Assembly (NCBI GenBank): GCA_033439265.1
Contig: JAVTVX010000019.1
Location: 18,502,039-18,566,038, forward strand
Direction: 5' to 3'
Origin: Dillenia suffruticosa
Lineage: Eukaryota; Streptophyta; Magnoliopsida; Dilleniales; Dilleniaceae
Length of the DNA stretch: 64,000 nucleotides
The position numbers were made by a program, and so were the translations under genes. This document shows, piece after piece, positions 46,437 through 59,972 of this stretch (position 1 is its first letter; each line of letters begins with the position of its first letter). The notes beneath the pieces were generated by a model. It did not search any database, had not been told where the DNA came from, and saw nothing but the letters and a program-made list of their open reading frames with translations.

Positions 46437-47066
46437 GTACCATTCTCATCCACTAGCTATGTGCATGCTTACAATGCCACAAGCAATTTGTATTTTGCAC
46501 GCCGAGACATCAAAGAGTGTTAATTTTCTTGTCTATCTTTATATTTATATAGAATATATCTATTGTTGTTGGCCATAACGGAAGGCAAACGAGAGTTTGC
46601 CGGAGAAAAATAGATAATAATTTAAATAAAATATATGTATTTATAATTTTTTATTATAAACAATACAAATCTTTATATTAACATTATAATGATCAATATT
46701 TTTTTAATTTAATGAACCAATATATTTATTAATTAGTCAGGATATAAATAAGAGATTTTTTAATAAAAAATATATTTATTGTGGAAAGTATAACCACTAT
46801 TCAATTTATATCCTCTTGTTAAAATAAATAATTTTTTTTTTTAATTTTATCAAAATATTCAAACAGATATGATAAAAAAATTGGAGCTTTGCCCAATATT
46901 ATTAAGATTCTTGCGATATTCGGCAAGGATTTTGATAGATTGAAATCTTAAATCTTGTCATCTCTTTTTCTTATTGTGGAAAAACAAAGAGTAAGTAAGA
47001 TCAAACTTGGTAGAGGCTTCTCTGGAAACTCAACCAGTTTTGAGAATCTGGCCTATCCATGCCCTT

Positions 47067-47400
47067 TTTTTTTTTAATCTTGACTTATCCGTATTATCCG
47101 ATTAATTCAATTTGAATACTATATAATACAATCTAAAATCTGACTCTTTTGACATCTAATTTTTTTTATTTTTAAGGGTGAAAGTCAAAATTTTAATTAA
47201 AGAAATTTAATTTTATGCTTATTCTTATTTACAATATAATACCTCGCTGTGTCAAGTCAAAAAAATATCATGTCGGCCTTTTTATATAATTAATTTGATT
47301 TAAACGTTATTAAATTTAAATTATAAGAAATTCTCTTGGCGTAATTTTTTTATTTTTAAATTTTAAATCAAAATTTAATTAAAAATTTTAATTTTTTTTG
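47067..47400 (-). mobile_element. Two adjacent diverged SINE-like copies, minus
   Basis: 47067-47235 (poly-T, CTTATCCGTATTATCCGATT, AATTCAATTTGAATACT) and 47280-47400 (TTAATTTGATTTAAACGTTA, TCTCTTGGCGTAATTTTTTT) both match the body of the 200-bp SINE-like family. Confidence 0.5.
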
Positions 47401-47409
47401 TTGAATTTA

Positions 47410-47830
47410 TATCTTCGCCCACATATGCCAAACTACCCTCATTGGTTGGGGTTTGTGGGATGAGCTATCTAGATCTATGTATATTTATTCCTTGCGCAAA
47501 TCAAGGAGTCGATGAAGAAGGTCCGAAGATTTCAATGCGGAATTGATAGATTCGAGCAATGAAGAAGATTTGGAGAGTTGGTGTTTCGAACGTTGGTGCT
47601 CGTGCCAAATTTTGATCGATTTAAAGTTGGTTTGGGTTTTACGAGGTGGAGATGGTGATTGTGGATCTCTTGGTTTTTGGCGGTTCTTTAGTTTCTGGTT
47701 TTACCATAGGCTTTGTTTGGTTATTACGTTGGAGTTTATGTATCTGAGTGCCCAATTTGGGCCTTTAGAGGAGTTTTTAGTTCTCGGTTGTTTCTTTATG
47801 GAAAAAAAATTTTCGTGAGGGGGGCGGGAG
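47410..47830 (+). other. Unidentified stretch with long frame, gene status doubtful
   Basis: GT-rich, less AT-biased DNA with a 91-codon frame (47543-47818) rich in Trp, Phe and Leu. The composition shift suggests former coding or leader sequence, but no domain or splice pattern is recognised. Confidence 0.2.
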
Positions 47831-47999
47831 TTGGTATATTATACATTATTTAAAAAAAGAAAATGTGTAATTCAAGTCAAATAAAATTTAATTAATTTTA
47901 AAATAATTATTAAATATCGATAATTTTTTTTTAAAAAATTTCAAAAGTTAATTGTCAAAATGATAGCAACAAATAAAATTTATCGGTGAAATATATACA

Positions 48000-48170
48000 C
48001 TCTGTGAATTTTATCAAACTTTTATGAATATAACGGTAAGATGTTATATTTTTTGATTCGAATCATGATAATAGTAAAATAAAATTTGGGAGAATCATCT
48101 TTAATATGTCTCATAATATTTGAATTAAATTAATCAGATAAATCTCGAATAAATGAAAACAAAAATATAC
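48000..48170 (+). mobile_element. SINE-like remnant, plus
   Basis: GATTCGAATCATGATAATAG (box B-like and following) and TTTGAATTAAATTAATCAGA, then AAATCTCGAATAAATGAAAA: the order of the 200-bp family, diverged. Confidence 0.4.
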
Positions 48171-48179
48171 ACTCCATGA

Positions 48180-51100
48180 GATTTAGAAAAAGGCTTTGCC
48201 AAAAAGGTGACAAAGTGCAGCACTATTTCGAAAATTTTTTGCAAAAGAAAAAAGAAAAAAAAAAAAAGAGATTTTCTAGATATTAAGCGATGCCATATCT
48301 TATTAATATTTTATTTTATTACTTTTACCTTTCAGTGATGCCATATTTTATTAATATTTTTTATTACTATTTTACTTTTCGGTGACAATGACACCCCAAA
48401 ATAACAATTAGTGGGGGGATGCTAATCCAAAGAGATTCGAGACAAAATTCCCCAACAAGGCTTCTTCTCCACTTCCAAGAAGAATATACCCCAAACCACA
48501 ATGTCTTTGCTCAGCAAATATGTATAAGAATGATGGGAGGGAATGGAAAATTGAGTCCAATTATTATTATTTTTTGCAAATATATATAAGAATGATCGGA
48601 GAGAATGGAAAAATGATTCCAATTATTATTATTATTATTTTTTTTTAAATTAGCTTTACCTCTATATTTATGCATATGATATTTATTTAATTGATAATTA
48701 TACAAAGTGGGGGCTATTCTTGACCTCTAATTCTTGGCCTTTTGGTCTACTTGTGGGACAAAATCCATAGAAATTTCCACAACACATTACGTACGCAATC
48801 ACATAATTAATTTTAATCCTTTGCGAGCTCTTTTTTTTCAATTGTAACTCCATCATGGCCGCTTTTAAACTCGGGTAAAAGACTAGGGTTGCACTAAATT
48901 GACAGTCAATATAAGATCTCTTGTCAAAAGCAAAATTAGTAAAACTAGAAAAAAATAAAATTAGAAATGAAAAGATACGTATTTAATGACATAATTAATT
49001 TTAATCCTTTGTGAGCTCTTTTTTCTGGTTGTGATTATTATTTAATAATAGTTTGCATATCATTTTATGCTCAAATTAAATTAATTAATCAGGGATTGAT
49101 TATATATATATATTTTATCTATGTAAGGAAATAACAAAGAGAATAAATTGGGTGGAGAAAATAGTCACATATTGTAAAATAAAAAAACCACAAAAGGAAA
49201 TGGAATAATTAGAGGGCTGTATGGCAAGTTAACATCTTACTCAATTCATATAGGTAAAGTTTTAAATGTAAAATTATTTTAATTGTTTTTAATGTAAAGA
49301 TTGTTACTCTATTGTATAGTTCAAAATTACACTTAAATAAAGAAATAAAACTTATAAGTTAAGATTTTTTTTTTTTTTTTTTTTATAGGAAGAAGTTCAT
49401 TTGTATGATTTAAACGCAAATATTTGACTTAAAAGAAGAATGTATCCTTCTAATTATATATACTCATTGTCATAAATGAAATATTGTATTATTAATTTCC
49501 AACTGCAAACGGTTTATATATTTAGTATAATTTTAAAAAAATATATATGAAAAATAAATGTAAAAAATAAAAGAAAGGTTTTCTATTGTATATTAAACTA
49601 AGTTTAAAAACATAAAATAAAAATAGGGGTGACTTAATAGTGTAGTGAAGTTAGGGCTATACAATCATCAGTAGTTGGATACTAATTTTTTTAAAATAAT
49701 ATTTCAAATTCGAGTTTTGTATATAAAAAAAAAGTATCGGGAGAATTTTATTTTTTAAGAGTTATACTCAATTTAAATCAGATTTAATTTGGTTTAATAT
49801 AATTATCGGGTGTCAGTAAAATTAAAGTTGCACACACAAGGGAATGTTATTACATGTGCCTTCACCAAATAAGAATATATAGATAATATTCAACGATGAG
49901 ATCAAATCCAAACTAGTTGTCATTCCAACCTAATCTATTAGAATTAAATATTATTAATGTATATTAAAAGGATAAGGACATAATCTGTATGATGTAGGAA
50001 CTTTCTAAATCTAACATCAATTTGCCCTTGTACGCTCTTTAAAAACAGACTATTCAAACGAATGATACTACTAAAAATAGGTTTGCAACCTAAACCAAAA
50101 CCTAAACCTAATCATTATCAATTAATATTAAAATAAATCCGGAAAAACCCCATTTGAGAAACAAATCAAGTGGAGATGGATAAGAAGAAAAGGCTACAGC
50201 TTCTTTCACTCCAATTGATCAAAACGTGATATAAGCATATTGCCACAATAATGAATAAACAATTCTCATCTACTCTCTTTCTCCATACAATCTTATCAAA
50301 TATGTGAAGATAAAGTTTATTTATATTTTTTTATTGTTAAGTCTGCAAATTCAGATATACTTTTTTAAAAAAGATTATAAAGGAGGGTATTCCTTTGAGA
50401 GAAGGGGATGAAAGTTTAAATCGGAGATTTTAGTTTAAAAGAGAAATTTTTAATTATATTAGATCTAAGTATCTGATGTGAATTAAATATTTTAACTCGT
50501 AAGAATTCAAAAAGTAATGAAAATTGTTTTTTAATTGGGTGACAATATTATTTTTAGATAACAAAATTTATCATGGGATCTTAATATTACCCATATCTCA
50601 TACCTCACGAATCATACACAACGTTAGGTTGCTAAAAATCATCTAAAATAAATGTAGTTCCAAACACATCTTTGAATTGGAGTTTGGTCATTGATGGTCC
50701 CATTCACTCTAAAGTGGAGGATGGCGTCAAAAAGGAAGTGTTCTGGAATGAATGAGAAGTGCTTGTCGAATTATGACGATGGAGATATTTGAGTTGGAGA
50801 AGTCATGGCATAGGATGGTGGAATCCCAATTTCCACTTCTCCCGCAAAAAACGTCACATCCGACGAGTGAATTTGTCGATTCGGATTGGAAAAGCATTTG
50901 CCATTTTCAAAGTTAAAGCCTTGTTTGGTAGTGCTCAGATGGTGGAACATCCAAGGACATTTGGAGAGGAAAACAGTTGTCGCTAGCAACAGCAAGAGAG
51001 GTGAGAGACAGATAGGGATGGGTTTAGATGGCTGGCCCCACGCCATGCGTGAGAGAGACAATAGGACAAAGTCTTCAAAAAACAGAAAAATGTAAGGAAT

Positions 51101-53390
51101 TCAGCATAGGGTATGTGAAGAATTTTATAGATAAATAATATTTGAATTTTTAGAAGATAATTTTCTTTTTCCTATTAAACTTTGGGGGGGTAGACATCAT
51201 TGGGTCGTAATTTTTACAATTTTATATGTTTTTTCTTAAAAAAAAAAAAATCGTGGGGAGTTGCTCCCCCCTCCCATCCTCTCTTTCCGCTCATGAGAGA
51301 CGTCAGACTCAAAATGGAATGAAAGTTTGCTCTTCATGTTGAAATATTAAATTTGATGAAAAAATGAAGGATTTCTTGAATTGAAAAAAAAAATTTTTAA
51401 AAATATTAAAATTCGAAATCACGACCATTTTTCCTTGGTCGAAATTCCCACAAAAATACTCTTCGTTCTATTGTTACCTCTTTCTCTCTCTCATCCTTTT
51501 CCCATCTCTCATGTCTCTGATGTTGATCCATCGAGAAAGGTCAAGATGAGAGAGAAAGGAGAAAAGACAAGGAAGAGAGAGAATGATCAATTTTAATCAA
51601 TGGAAATAAGAGAGAGGAGACTGAGAAGAGAAAGAGTATTACCGTGGTGGGGATAGTGCGATAATCTTTGAAAGGGACAAATATATGTTATTTCATCCAA
51701 AATAGATAGTAGTTCCAAATTCTTTGGATATTCATCAAATTTCTCTCATGTTTCTAGATTTTGGAATTCTACTTTTTCTGAAATTCATCATTTTCCATAA
51801 ATTATAAAAAAAATATTTACAAATTTGTTAGTTCCAAAATAAATAAATCTACTTCCCCCCTATTACAATGAATCTACTTAAACCGATCAAAAAGAAAATT
51901 ATATAGCAAAGCCCAATAACTTGTTCTAACATTCCAGTGAACCAAATCAGTTGCAAACAACTAGAATTTTACTTTAGGACTCAAAACTCCTAAACAAGTT
52001 GGTGCAAACTCAACTTCTTAGCATTTGCGTGTTGGTATGTGTTAAGAACCATCAACAACCTCAGTTTGAGACTACATTAATCATCAACTAGGCTTATGTC
52101 CGAGGTTTTATAAAATTAAAAAGAATTGACTACATTAATTGTTTAGATTTGATGCAAAAGTTTGGGCCGGTGTGGAAATTGTTCATAAAAATATATTTAT
52201 AACTTTTATTTTTCCTCTGACTTAATCTTTCCAAAAGGATCTACTGCCTGAATCTGTACTAGAGCCAGAGATCGTAAATTAAAAAGTTTATTGATTCTTC
52301 TAATTGAAATTTAGAAAAATGTTGCTAATCATAAATTTTTTGATTCATATAGAAGTTAATCTAAGATAACTTAAAACTTATAAAATTTATTTAAAAATAT
52401 TTCATTTTAACACCAATGGTGTTTGGAAAGAGTGTCACGTCAATAGACATGGTGAGCTTCGCAGAACGGATTGAGTTTGAGAGGATAGACTTGCATCTGA
52501 GTCGCATGCAATGAATCTTAATTTTGATTCAGCTATAATACCATAATGAAAGATAAAGATGATTTATATATTTTAAAAGTTAACTATTCAGATAAAAAAT
52601 TTTCATATTTATATATTTGTCCGATACATTTATCATGTTTAATGCACTATTCCCTCTTTGTAATATATAGATTAGAGAACCTTACATTAATTTTTGAAGA
52701 AACAAGTGGAAAAAAAAAAGAGAATTAGAGAGATGATTTTTTCCTTCTTTTTTTTTTAAAATATATTTCTACGTATTTAATACATTGTACAAAAGGGTAT
52801 ATATACATGTTATAGTATATACAATAAAAGATGGAAAAGACTACGTTGGGAAATTTGTCTCTCAAAATAGATTTAACAAATACTCAAATCAAACTAATTA
52901 GAATATAATTTCAGACATATATTAAGTATATCATAAAAAAGTATATACAATAAAAGAAAATCCTTAATATCAAACAAATCACAATAATCTATCGAGTATA
53001 AACATATTAACATGCTATGATATATATGTTAACATAACATAGACATATGTGGAGCAATAACGAGTATGATAATGAACAGTGGCACATATATACCGTAAAT
53101 TGATGCATATGCACATATATATTAACAATTTTAAAGATGGATTCAAATTTTTTCATACCATTTTATATTAATACTATAATTGATACATAGTCTCTATGAG
53201 GAAAAAAATGATGTCAAAAGGCACCTTTGCATGCGTGCAGTGGTTAACCTAACTTTGTGGGCTGTTTTAAGTAAACGGCTGATCTGATGTGGATAGGAGG
53301 AGAACTTTTGCAACCAACCTTCTTTGGTTGGGAATCCGCAAAATTACTAAATATAAAGTAGTTATTGGCCAATAAGAAACATTTTTCATT
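48180..53390. other. Gene-poor AT-rich spacer
   Basis: No gene seen. It contains SINE-like remnants at about 49625-49815 (plus) and 52850-52950 (plus), homopolymer T runs, and a less AT-rich stretch at 50650-51060 whose frames on both strands lack motifs. Confidence 0.5.
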
Positions 53391-53404
53391 GTTATTCCAT
53401 TGTT

Positions 53405-53620
53405 TTTTTTTGGTACTATGTCTTAAATATCGTCCGATATCTGAGATTTTGTTCCGACTAATTCGAACCGATCGTTGCAGTGGCTACTTTCAGAGTGCGG
53501 ATCTCCTAACGAGAAATGCTCTATACACATGAGAACCCGATATTTCTAACGGAAATCGAATCTCAGTCATACTCAATGATACTCAATTCCACATTCAATT
53601 GAACCAATCCACGTCGATTA
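53405..53620 (-). mobile_element. tRNA-derived SINE, full length, 14-bp target duplication
   Basis: A 216-bp element is bounded by GTTATTCCATTGTT (53391-53404 and 53621-53634). The minus strand has box B-like GAGATTCGATTTCC, then GCAACGATCGGTTCGAATTA, then CAGATATCGGACGATATTTA and an A tail. Same length and layout as the copy at 44507. Confidence 0.92.
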
Positions 53621-53904
53621 GTTATTCCATTGTTAGATTCATGGTACATTGGCCGATAAGAGACTTGTTCCACTTGGGATTTAAGATTTTTCATTTTTCT
53701 TGTTCTAAATGATGACATGCACAAATATGTAAAAGGTCTTAATTCCACCTTTTCCATTGTTGAACTTGATATGTAATGCGTGTACGTTTGTATCTATGCA
53801 TATATATTATATAAAATTTTTAGGACTTAACCCTACGTGAGGTTCCACGACTTGTCAATAAGTGACTTTCAGGTCGGCCGGGCGCCTGTCCCATTGTTGA
53901 ACTT

Positions 53905-54045
53905 CTTACCAATGGTCAGTCGACTCAGTGATATGAGATATTAAATTTTTTAATTTAATTTTAAATTTAAAATTAAAAAAAATATATACTGAAAGAGCTA
54001 TCTCTAAATAAGACCTTATGACTCTGAATATCCAATAAAAAAAAG
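53905..54045 (+). mobile_element. SINE-like remnant, plus
   Basis: Head GTCAGTCGACTCAGTGATAT, body AAAGAGCTATCTCTAAATAA and GAATATCCAATAAAAAAAA: a short, diverged member of the 200-bp family. Confidence 0.4.
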
Positions 54046-54049
54046 TAAA

Positions 54050-55300
54050 TGACTTTGAGAATTGTTACTTTATTTTCAATTTCTACATAATATTTATTTC
54101 AAAATTTTATTTTAAAGCTTCTAAAGGATGGAGAGGACTAGTGCTACCATTTCTCTACATGGAGTAAAATATCGAATTTGAGTCATAAAAAATTTTGTTT
54201 TTAAGTCGGCGTTACAAAAATATAGGAAAATTTTAGCATGAATACTTGAACATATTCTTGTAATCTATTTATTTTACTTGAATTCAACTTAGATTTTGTG
54301 AAGTGTACGTTTGTCGTAGCTATTTGGTTAAACAAACAACACAAAAGTCTAATTTTTTTTTTCCTTTTTATGTTTCGAAAGTCTAATAACTTTGATAAAC
54401 AAACAACAAGCAAATAAAATCATAAATTTAAGTTACTTAGGTGACTATTTAAACTAAAATCTTTATTATTACATATATTTTTATATATTTTTTATTCAAT
54501 AGAAGATCTATCAAATTAGAGTTACATAATATAAATAAATCTTTTCATACAATTACTAAATAAACTAGATTCATTATTAATACTGAAATTCACTTTCTCT
54601 AAAAGAAAAGCTTTGGATTGTACTGAAGATTAACTTATACCTATTTTTTCATATAATTTTCTTCTCCATATATTTTTTTTGAATATTCCCGTACCAGATA
54701 AATCGAAACCAATCCTAAAAATTATTAGGATTCCATATGACACTACAAATTCAAGTTATCACTCTCTTGTAATTTATTTTAGAAGATATTTTTACCAATT
54801 TCAAAAATTATTAAAGTATGAAAATTTCTGATTTTTTTTTTTTGCTAATATTAATTGTTATATTAGATTTGATTGATATATATATTTTTTCATCAAAATG
54901 TACTTAAGTTTAGAATTATAAAATAAGAGGTAACCCTCTCTACACGTTACAGATAAATTAGAATAAGTGGGATTCAAATTCCTTCTTAAAAGAAATTAAA
55001 TGAATGTGTATCCCTTAAGTTATCGTTGCTAGTGCAAAATGGGAAGTACAAGCATAGTTGTTCTAGAAATCGACGTAAACTTATCATGCATAATATGCTA
55101 CATTAAATTTATGATGAATAATTGATTTAATGAAAAATATGTTAAATTTTTTAATTAAAATTTAGATACAAATTTTAAAAATAAAAAAAATTATATTAAA
55201 AGAGTTTCTAAAAAAAATCTAAAAGTAAATCAAATCGAATTAATTAAAATATAATTTTAATTACCATGATCAAATAAAAAAAATAATATGGTGCAACAGG
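54050..55300. other. No gene seen
   Basis: AT-rich spacer with one further SINE-like remnant at about 55120-55280 (plus; AATCAAATCGAATTAATTAA, AATATAATTTTAATTACC). Confidence 0.5.
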
Positions 55301-55373
55301 TCTACTAGTCGTGCAAGATGGGATGTCCGAGAATTGGTCCAATATTGTGAACGAATTTTGGGGTGGGGGGGGG

Positions 55374-55579
55374 GGATTGGGGCACTTGAGCACATCACGC
55401 TTAACGTCACGGGCGCGGTGCAAGCAACGGTTTGGCATGGAACTACGGTCACATCAAACTCAAAGCGGGGAGGGGGGGGAGGGGGGCGGATTGGGGCACT
55501 TGAGCACATCACGCCTTACGTCACGGGCGCGGTGCAAGCAACGGTTTGGCATGGAACTACGGTCACATCAAACTCAAAG
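55374..55579. repeat. GC-rich 92-bp unit duplicated (period 114 bp) with G-run spacer
   Basis: 55374-55465 and 55488-55579 differ at only about one or two positions and are separated by a G-rich spacer (55466-55487). Another G10 run precedes the first copy. The units contain GAGCACATCACGC and ACGTCACGGGCGCGGTGC and stand out sharply from the AT-rich surroundings. Open frames cross both copies, but identity at DNA level is equally high in all frames, so coding is not shown. Confidence 0.9.
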
Positions 55580-55849
55580 GTGCCTTTAACATTTGAATGT
55601 TACTTTCATCCACTTATCTTTCTTTTCCACCACCACGATTTTCTTTTTATATTGTGGAAGGCCCTTTTCTTTTATGGGGTAAGATGTGGGATGGAAATTA
55701 ACAAGGTCTTCCACTACCATTATATTTTTGGCAAAGCCCATGAAAGGTTTTTTGGTCAACTTTCTTTTCTTTTCTCTTTTTCCTTTTTCTAACCGTTATT
55801 TTTAATAACAAAAATCCCAAAATATTTGGAAACTATTACTATACTTCAA

Positions 55850-56260
55850 TTTTAGGGTTCATTAGACATATTCTCACATAGTAAAATACATGTCAAGTTT
55901 TTAAACTTTATATATAAGTATTACAATTAAATCCTTGAATAGCATTATGTTACAATTAAGAAGTCAAAATTTCAAAATCGTTATAATTTAGTTTTCCTAT
56001 CATCAATAAAGTCGGTGTATTTGTTAAATACACTAAGTTCGCGTGTGACATATGAATTAAATTTTTACATGCTGACATGACATAACATGCGAAATAACAT
56101 GTTGATATATGATACGGCATGTGCCACGTTGGATTATTTTTATAATAAAAATACCACGTCATCAAAGTGATGACATGGTATACACTATGAAGTGATGATT
56201 TGGCACATGCATTTTGGAGAAAAGTGGTGACATAGCATATGCCAAGTTACTAAAGTGATT
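55850..56260. repeat. Repeat-like stretch with CACGTCATCA motifs
   Basis: ACATGCTGACATGACATAAC, CACGTCATCAAAGTGATGAC and similar short inverted motifs suggest an old non-autonomous DNA element. Ends not defined. Confidence 0.35.
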
Positions 56261-56273
56261 CATTACATTAATT

Positions 56274-56700
56274 AAAACTCTGGTTTAATTTAAAATTCTA
56301 GATTAATTCAAAATCTTAATTTAAATTGAATCCTAAATTAATTTAAAATATTAAATTAATTTGAAACCCTTATTTACTTTAAAATTCTAATTTAATTCAA
56401 ATTCTCAATTTAATTTAAAACTTCATTCTAATTTGAAACCCTAATTTAATTTGAAACATTAGATTGTTTCAAAACTGTAATTTAAATCAAAGCCACCGAT
56501 AAATTTGAAACACTAAATTAATTCAAAATTATCATTTACTTTAAAACAAAATGAGAATTTAAATTAAATTAAGGTTTCAAATTGAATTAGATTTTTGAAT
56601 TAAATTGGGAATTTGAATAAATTAGGATTTCAACTTAAATTGAGAATTTGAATTAAATTAGGGTCTTAAAGTAAATAACTATTTGAAATTAAATTGCAAA
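56274..56700. repeat. Inverted minisatellite (long hairpin)
   Basis: The left half repeats TAATTTAATTTGAAACCC-like units about every 22-25 bp. From about 56545 the right half repeats their reverse complement (GGTTTCAAATTGAATTAG, GAATTTGAATTAAATTAG). Together they could fold into an imperfect hairpin roughly 150 bp long. Confidence 0.75.
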
Positions 56701-56709
56701 TTTGTAGAT

Positions 56710-59700
56710 ATACAAATCTTTTAAATAATAAAGTAGTGAATACGATATCATTTCTGCAAGAATTGTTATCTAATTATTAGTTTAACTCACTATTTGTAAT
56801 ATTTAGAAGATGAAATTCATGAGAGATATATATGTAACTAAAAACAATTAAACCTAAATATAACACGTAAATTAATAAAAATAAATTCAACAGAGATAAA
56901 TATCACCGGAATATTCAATTATATTCACTATGTGATTTATTTTCTAAAGATCAAGTGTTGAATTTTTATTATTTGAATTAACAATAAAAAATGTTAAATC
57001 AATTTAGTCATTCTCTCAAATCATGCTAAACTTCTCATTTTATAATAACCCACCTATATTTAGTATGAATTTAATTATAAAACAATACATTTAACAAAGT
57101 TTCTAAATGGTTGTATATGTGATGTACAAAATCTCTTTTATGCATTCAACGTATACTGCTTATCATCTGTCGCTCATATTATGAATATTTGAATGAATCG
57201 AAGCCATGATCAATCAATTAAAAATGTCAAGAACATGATGATTAAACGATTCATTGAGAAGAATATAAACAACTATTGAATTAAACACTTAAACTAATAT
57301 AGTTTTAATGACAAAGTGATTAGCTACTCATGAAATGAAGCAAACAATTAAAATAAAAAAAAAATTAAAGAGAAAAATGATAGAAAACATGTTGAAATGG
57401 GAGATACCATTTCACATTACCACGTTCCTTCTCTCCAAAATGTGTCCAAGGTGTAAATCCCCTCCAAGAGTGGGAAATTAGGGTTACATGTGAGTCTATA
57501 AAATTACTAAATAATGCCTTACTTAGAGCATTAGAAAAAGAAATTAGAAGTTAGAAATTTGAAATGCTCCTTGGAAGAGAGAATGTACTGTTTCCGCGTT
57601 GGTGTAGTTCAACTTAAGTGGCATAGGTGCACTAGGAAAAATCGATTACAGCGGAGTTTTGCTCGTCGGTGCAATTGCACTGGAGCTTGAAGTCGCCACC
57701 GTTGCACTCATCTAACGCAGGTGTATCTTACTGCAATTGGCGAGTATGATTTGTGCACATGTTTTCTTTCTTGAAACCCTTTGATCCGTATTTTATTGTC
57801 TCTAAATTCTTTGTATAAACAAATAAATAAGAATATAATGAAATCGTTAGAAAATATTACAAAAGTTGAACCAAAATTTAATTGGATAAAGGGTATAAAT
57901 ACATATGAATGACATGAACATCAAGAATATATAAAAAATTTAAAACATTACATAAACATCAATTCAAAAAAGTATAAATATCCTTTCGAAATATAAAAAA
58001 AAAGTGAAGAAATAGTTAATCTCAACGCTATTTTTAATATTCTCCTTAATATAAATATTTTTTAAATTTGTAATACTCTAAAAAATTTATTAAAATTATA
58101 AGTTCAGAGAATTCTCAATAGAAATCCTCAAAGAAAAAAGAATCCTTTGTTTTTCTTTTTTTCCAAAATGTAAAATTCTTTATACCCTAGCCAAGTCATG
58201 ACGCAATGGATATAAATCAATCACATACTTTTATTTACATTGTTGTTTCAAAAAACTTAACTGGGCTCGATTTACTTTAACTCATCATTTTAAAATATTT
58301 TATAAATAAAAATTAAACTTAAATTATTATTATATTAATGATATTTTATATTAAAATAGTTAACTTCAACTTTTCAAATGGAGTTTCCAAATCATTGGTT
58401 TTGGGGGCATTTATGCTCCCCAAGTCCTAGAATGAAGGCTTTACAAAATGGGTAATATAAATTATGTCTAATTGGTTGATAGTGATATCATTTAAATAAA
58501 ATATCAGATTCGACTCTTATGTATGATAAAAATTAATGTTATGAGAGTTTTATTCATTAAGAATCTAATCTCATTCGAATTGAATTTAATCGATTTAACA
58601 TAATATACCGGTGGTTTAAAAAGAAAAACAAAATGTTAATATAATAAACCTTACGTAGCTTAAAACGCTTTCGATATATATTAATAAGACCGTTACACTA
58701 GGACCGATTACATCTTGATGGTATTAATTAATAATTTTTGGCAGAAATTGTGGTGTCACATGCCTTTGAATTATCTCTTGGCTCATTTAGGTCACGTGCC
58801 CTTGAAAGTTGAGACAATACACATAGAATATTCAGGCCAACCCTCCGGTTGGTCTTTTTTTTTTTTGTTTATTTGTCATTTTTTAGGTTTTTTTTTTCCT
58901 CCCATGGAGTCACATAAAAAATAAATAAAAATTCACCTAATATTACGTCCATTTTCCTTCGACCATTTGTGGAAGTTTACATCAAGTCTTATTCACTCTT
59001 AGAATTAATTAAGGAACAAACGTCCTACTCATGAAGACGTAATAAAAACAAGTGGCCCATTAGGCTACATGAGGGCCAAATTCTAAGTCAAGCAAAGGAC
59101 CAAAAATATTTACAAAATATATAATTATTGGGATAAAAGAAATATATTTTAGATTTGGAATAGAGTTGAAAATGTCAGCCTTGTAGCTCTCAACTCCAAT
59201 AGATTACAAATTACTCCCTCCATTCTTTTTTATTTGTCATTTAAAATTTTTGAAGGTGAATTTACTAATTTGTAAAACCAAAGTGTTATGCTGGTATGGT
59301 AGCTCAGGTACATGCACTTTCCCAACCACCACTGAAAAATTCAAAAGTGCTCTTGGGCGCACCAAGCTTTGGTAAGTTGGGTGCCTCTATTATGATCGGT
59401 TCTCTCTCGTTTATATAGATAATGATAATACAGACACTATTAAAGAAGGCCTTAAATGACATTAGCAAACCCTAAAAAGGGTGGGTTCTCTACAGAGAGG
59501 CCTAGAGTTGTTGAGTGTGTAGTGTCTCTAATTTTCAAATGGTGTCCAAAACATGACCTTGGAAAAACCTAAAGACGCCTCAAGGGTCATATGTTTTCAA
59601 AGCATGAATTAAAAAAATGGAACATGCTTGCCATGCTATTCCTAGTTTTTTTGTGACTCCAAGATCTCCTTTTGGTCGGTTTTTGCTAAAAAGATTTCTT

Positions 59701-59780
59701 CTTCCCAACAATTTTAAAATCAATTCAATAGAAATTGTTCTCTTGGCGCATTATTTTGAGATGCCAATCTTATCAACCAT
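56710..59780. other. No gene seen
   Basis: AT-rich spacer. A SINE-like remnant lies at about 58451-58612 (plus; GATTCGACTCTTATGTATG, GAATTTAATCGATTTAACA). A less AT-rich stretch at 57590-57760 has no recognisable motif. Confidence 0.5.
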
Positions 59781-59791
59781 CCCTTTGTTTC

Positions 59792-59972
59792 ATTTTTCTT
59801 TTACTATTCCGGTATATGAGATTTTATCCTAATTAATTTGGATCGACCGTTGTGAGACTCACATATTATGGAAGTCTCCCAACAAATATTTCTCTGTTCC
59901 CATAGGAAGTCGAATTTATACATGATTAAGAGATAACAAAGCATTTGTCATGTGCATCAACATTTGTTGGTA
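59792..59972 (-). mobile_element. tRNA-derived SINE, minus, 11-bp target duplication
   Basis: Bounded by CCCTTTGTTTC (59781-59791 and 59973-59983). Body GGTATATGAGATTTTATCC, TTTGGATCGACCGTTGTGAG and box B-like GTCGAATTTATAC match the 216-bp family. It is shorter (181 bp), probably through internal deletions. Confidence 0.82.

Noticed and set aside
47543-47818. 91-codon Trp/Phe-rich frame
   Set aside because: Composition is GT-rich and repetitive, without a domain or plausible splice partners; kept only as a doubtful region.
55311-55792. 152-codon frame across the duplicated GC-rich units
   Set aside because: The duplication is conserved at DNA level in all frames, the minus strand is open too, and the downstream part is AT-rich non-coding sequence; no protein family recognised.
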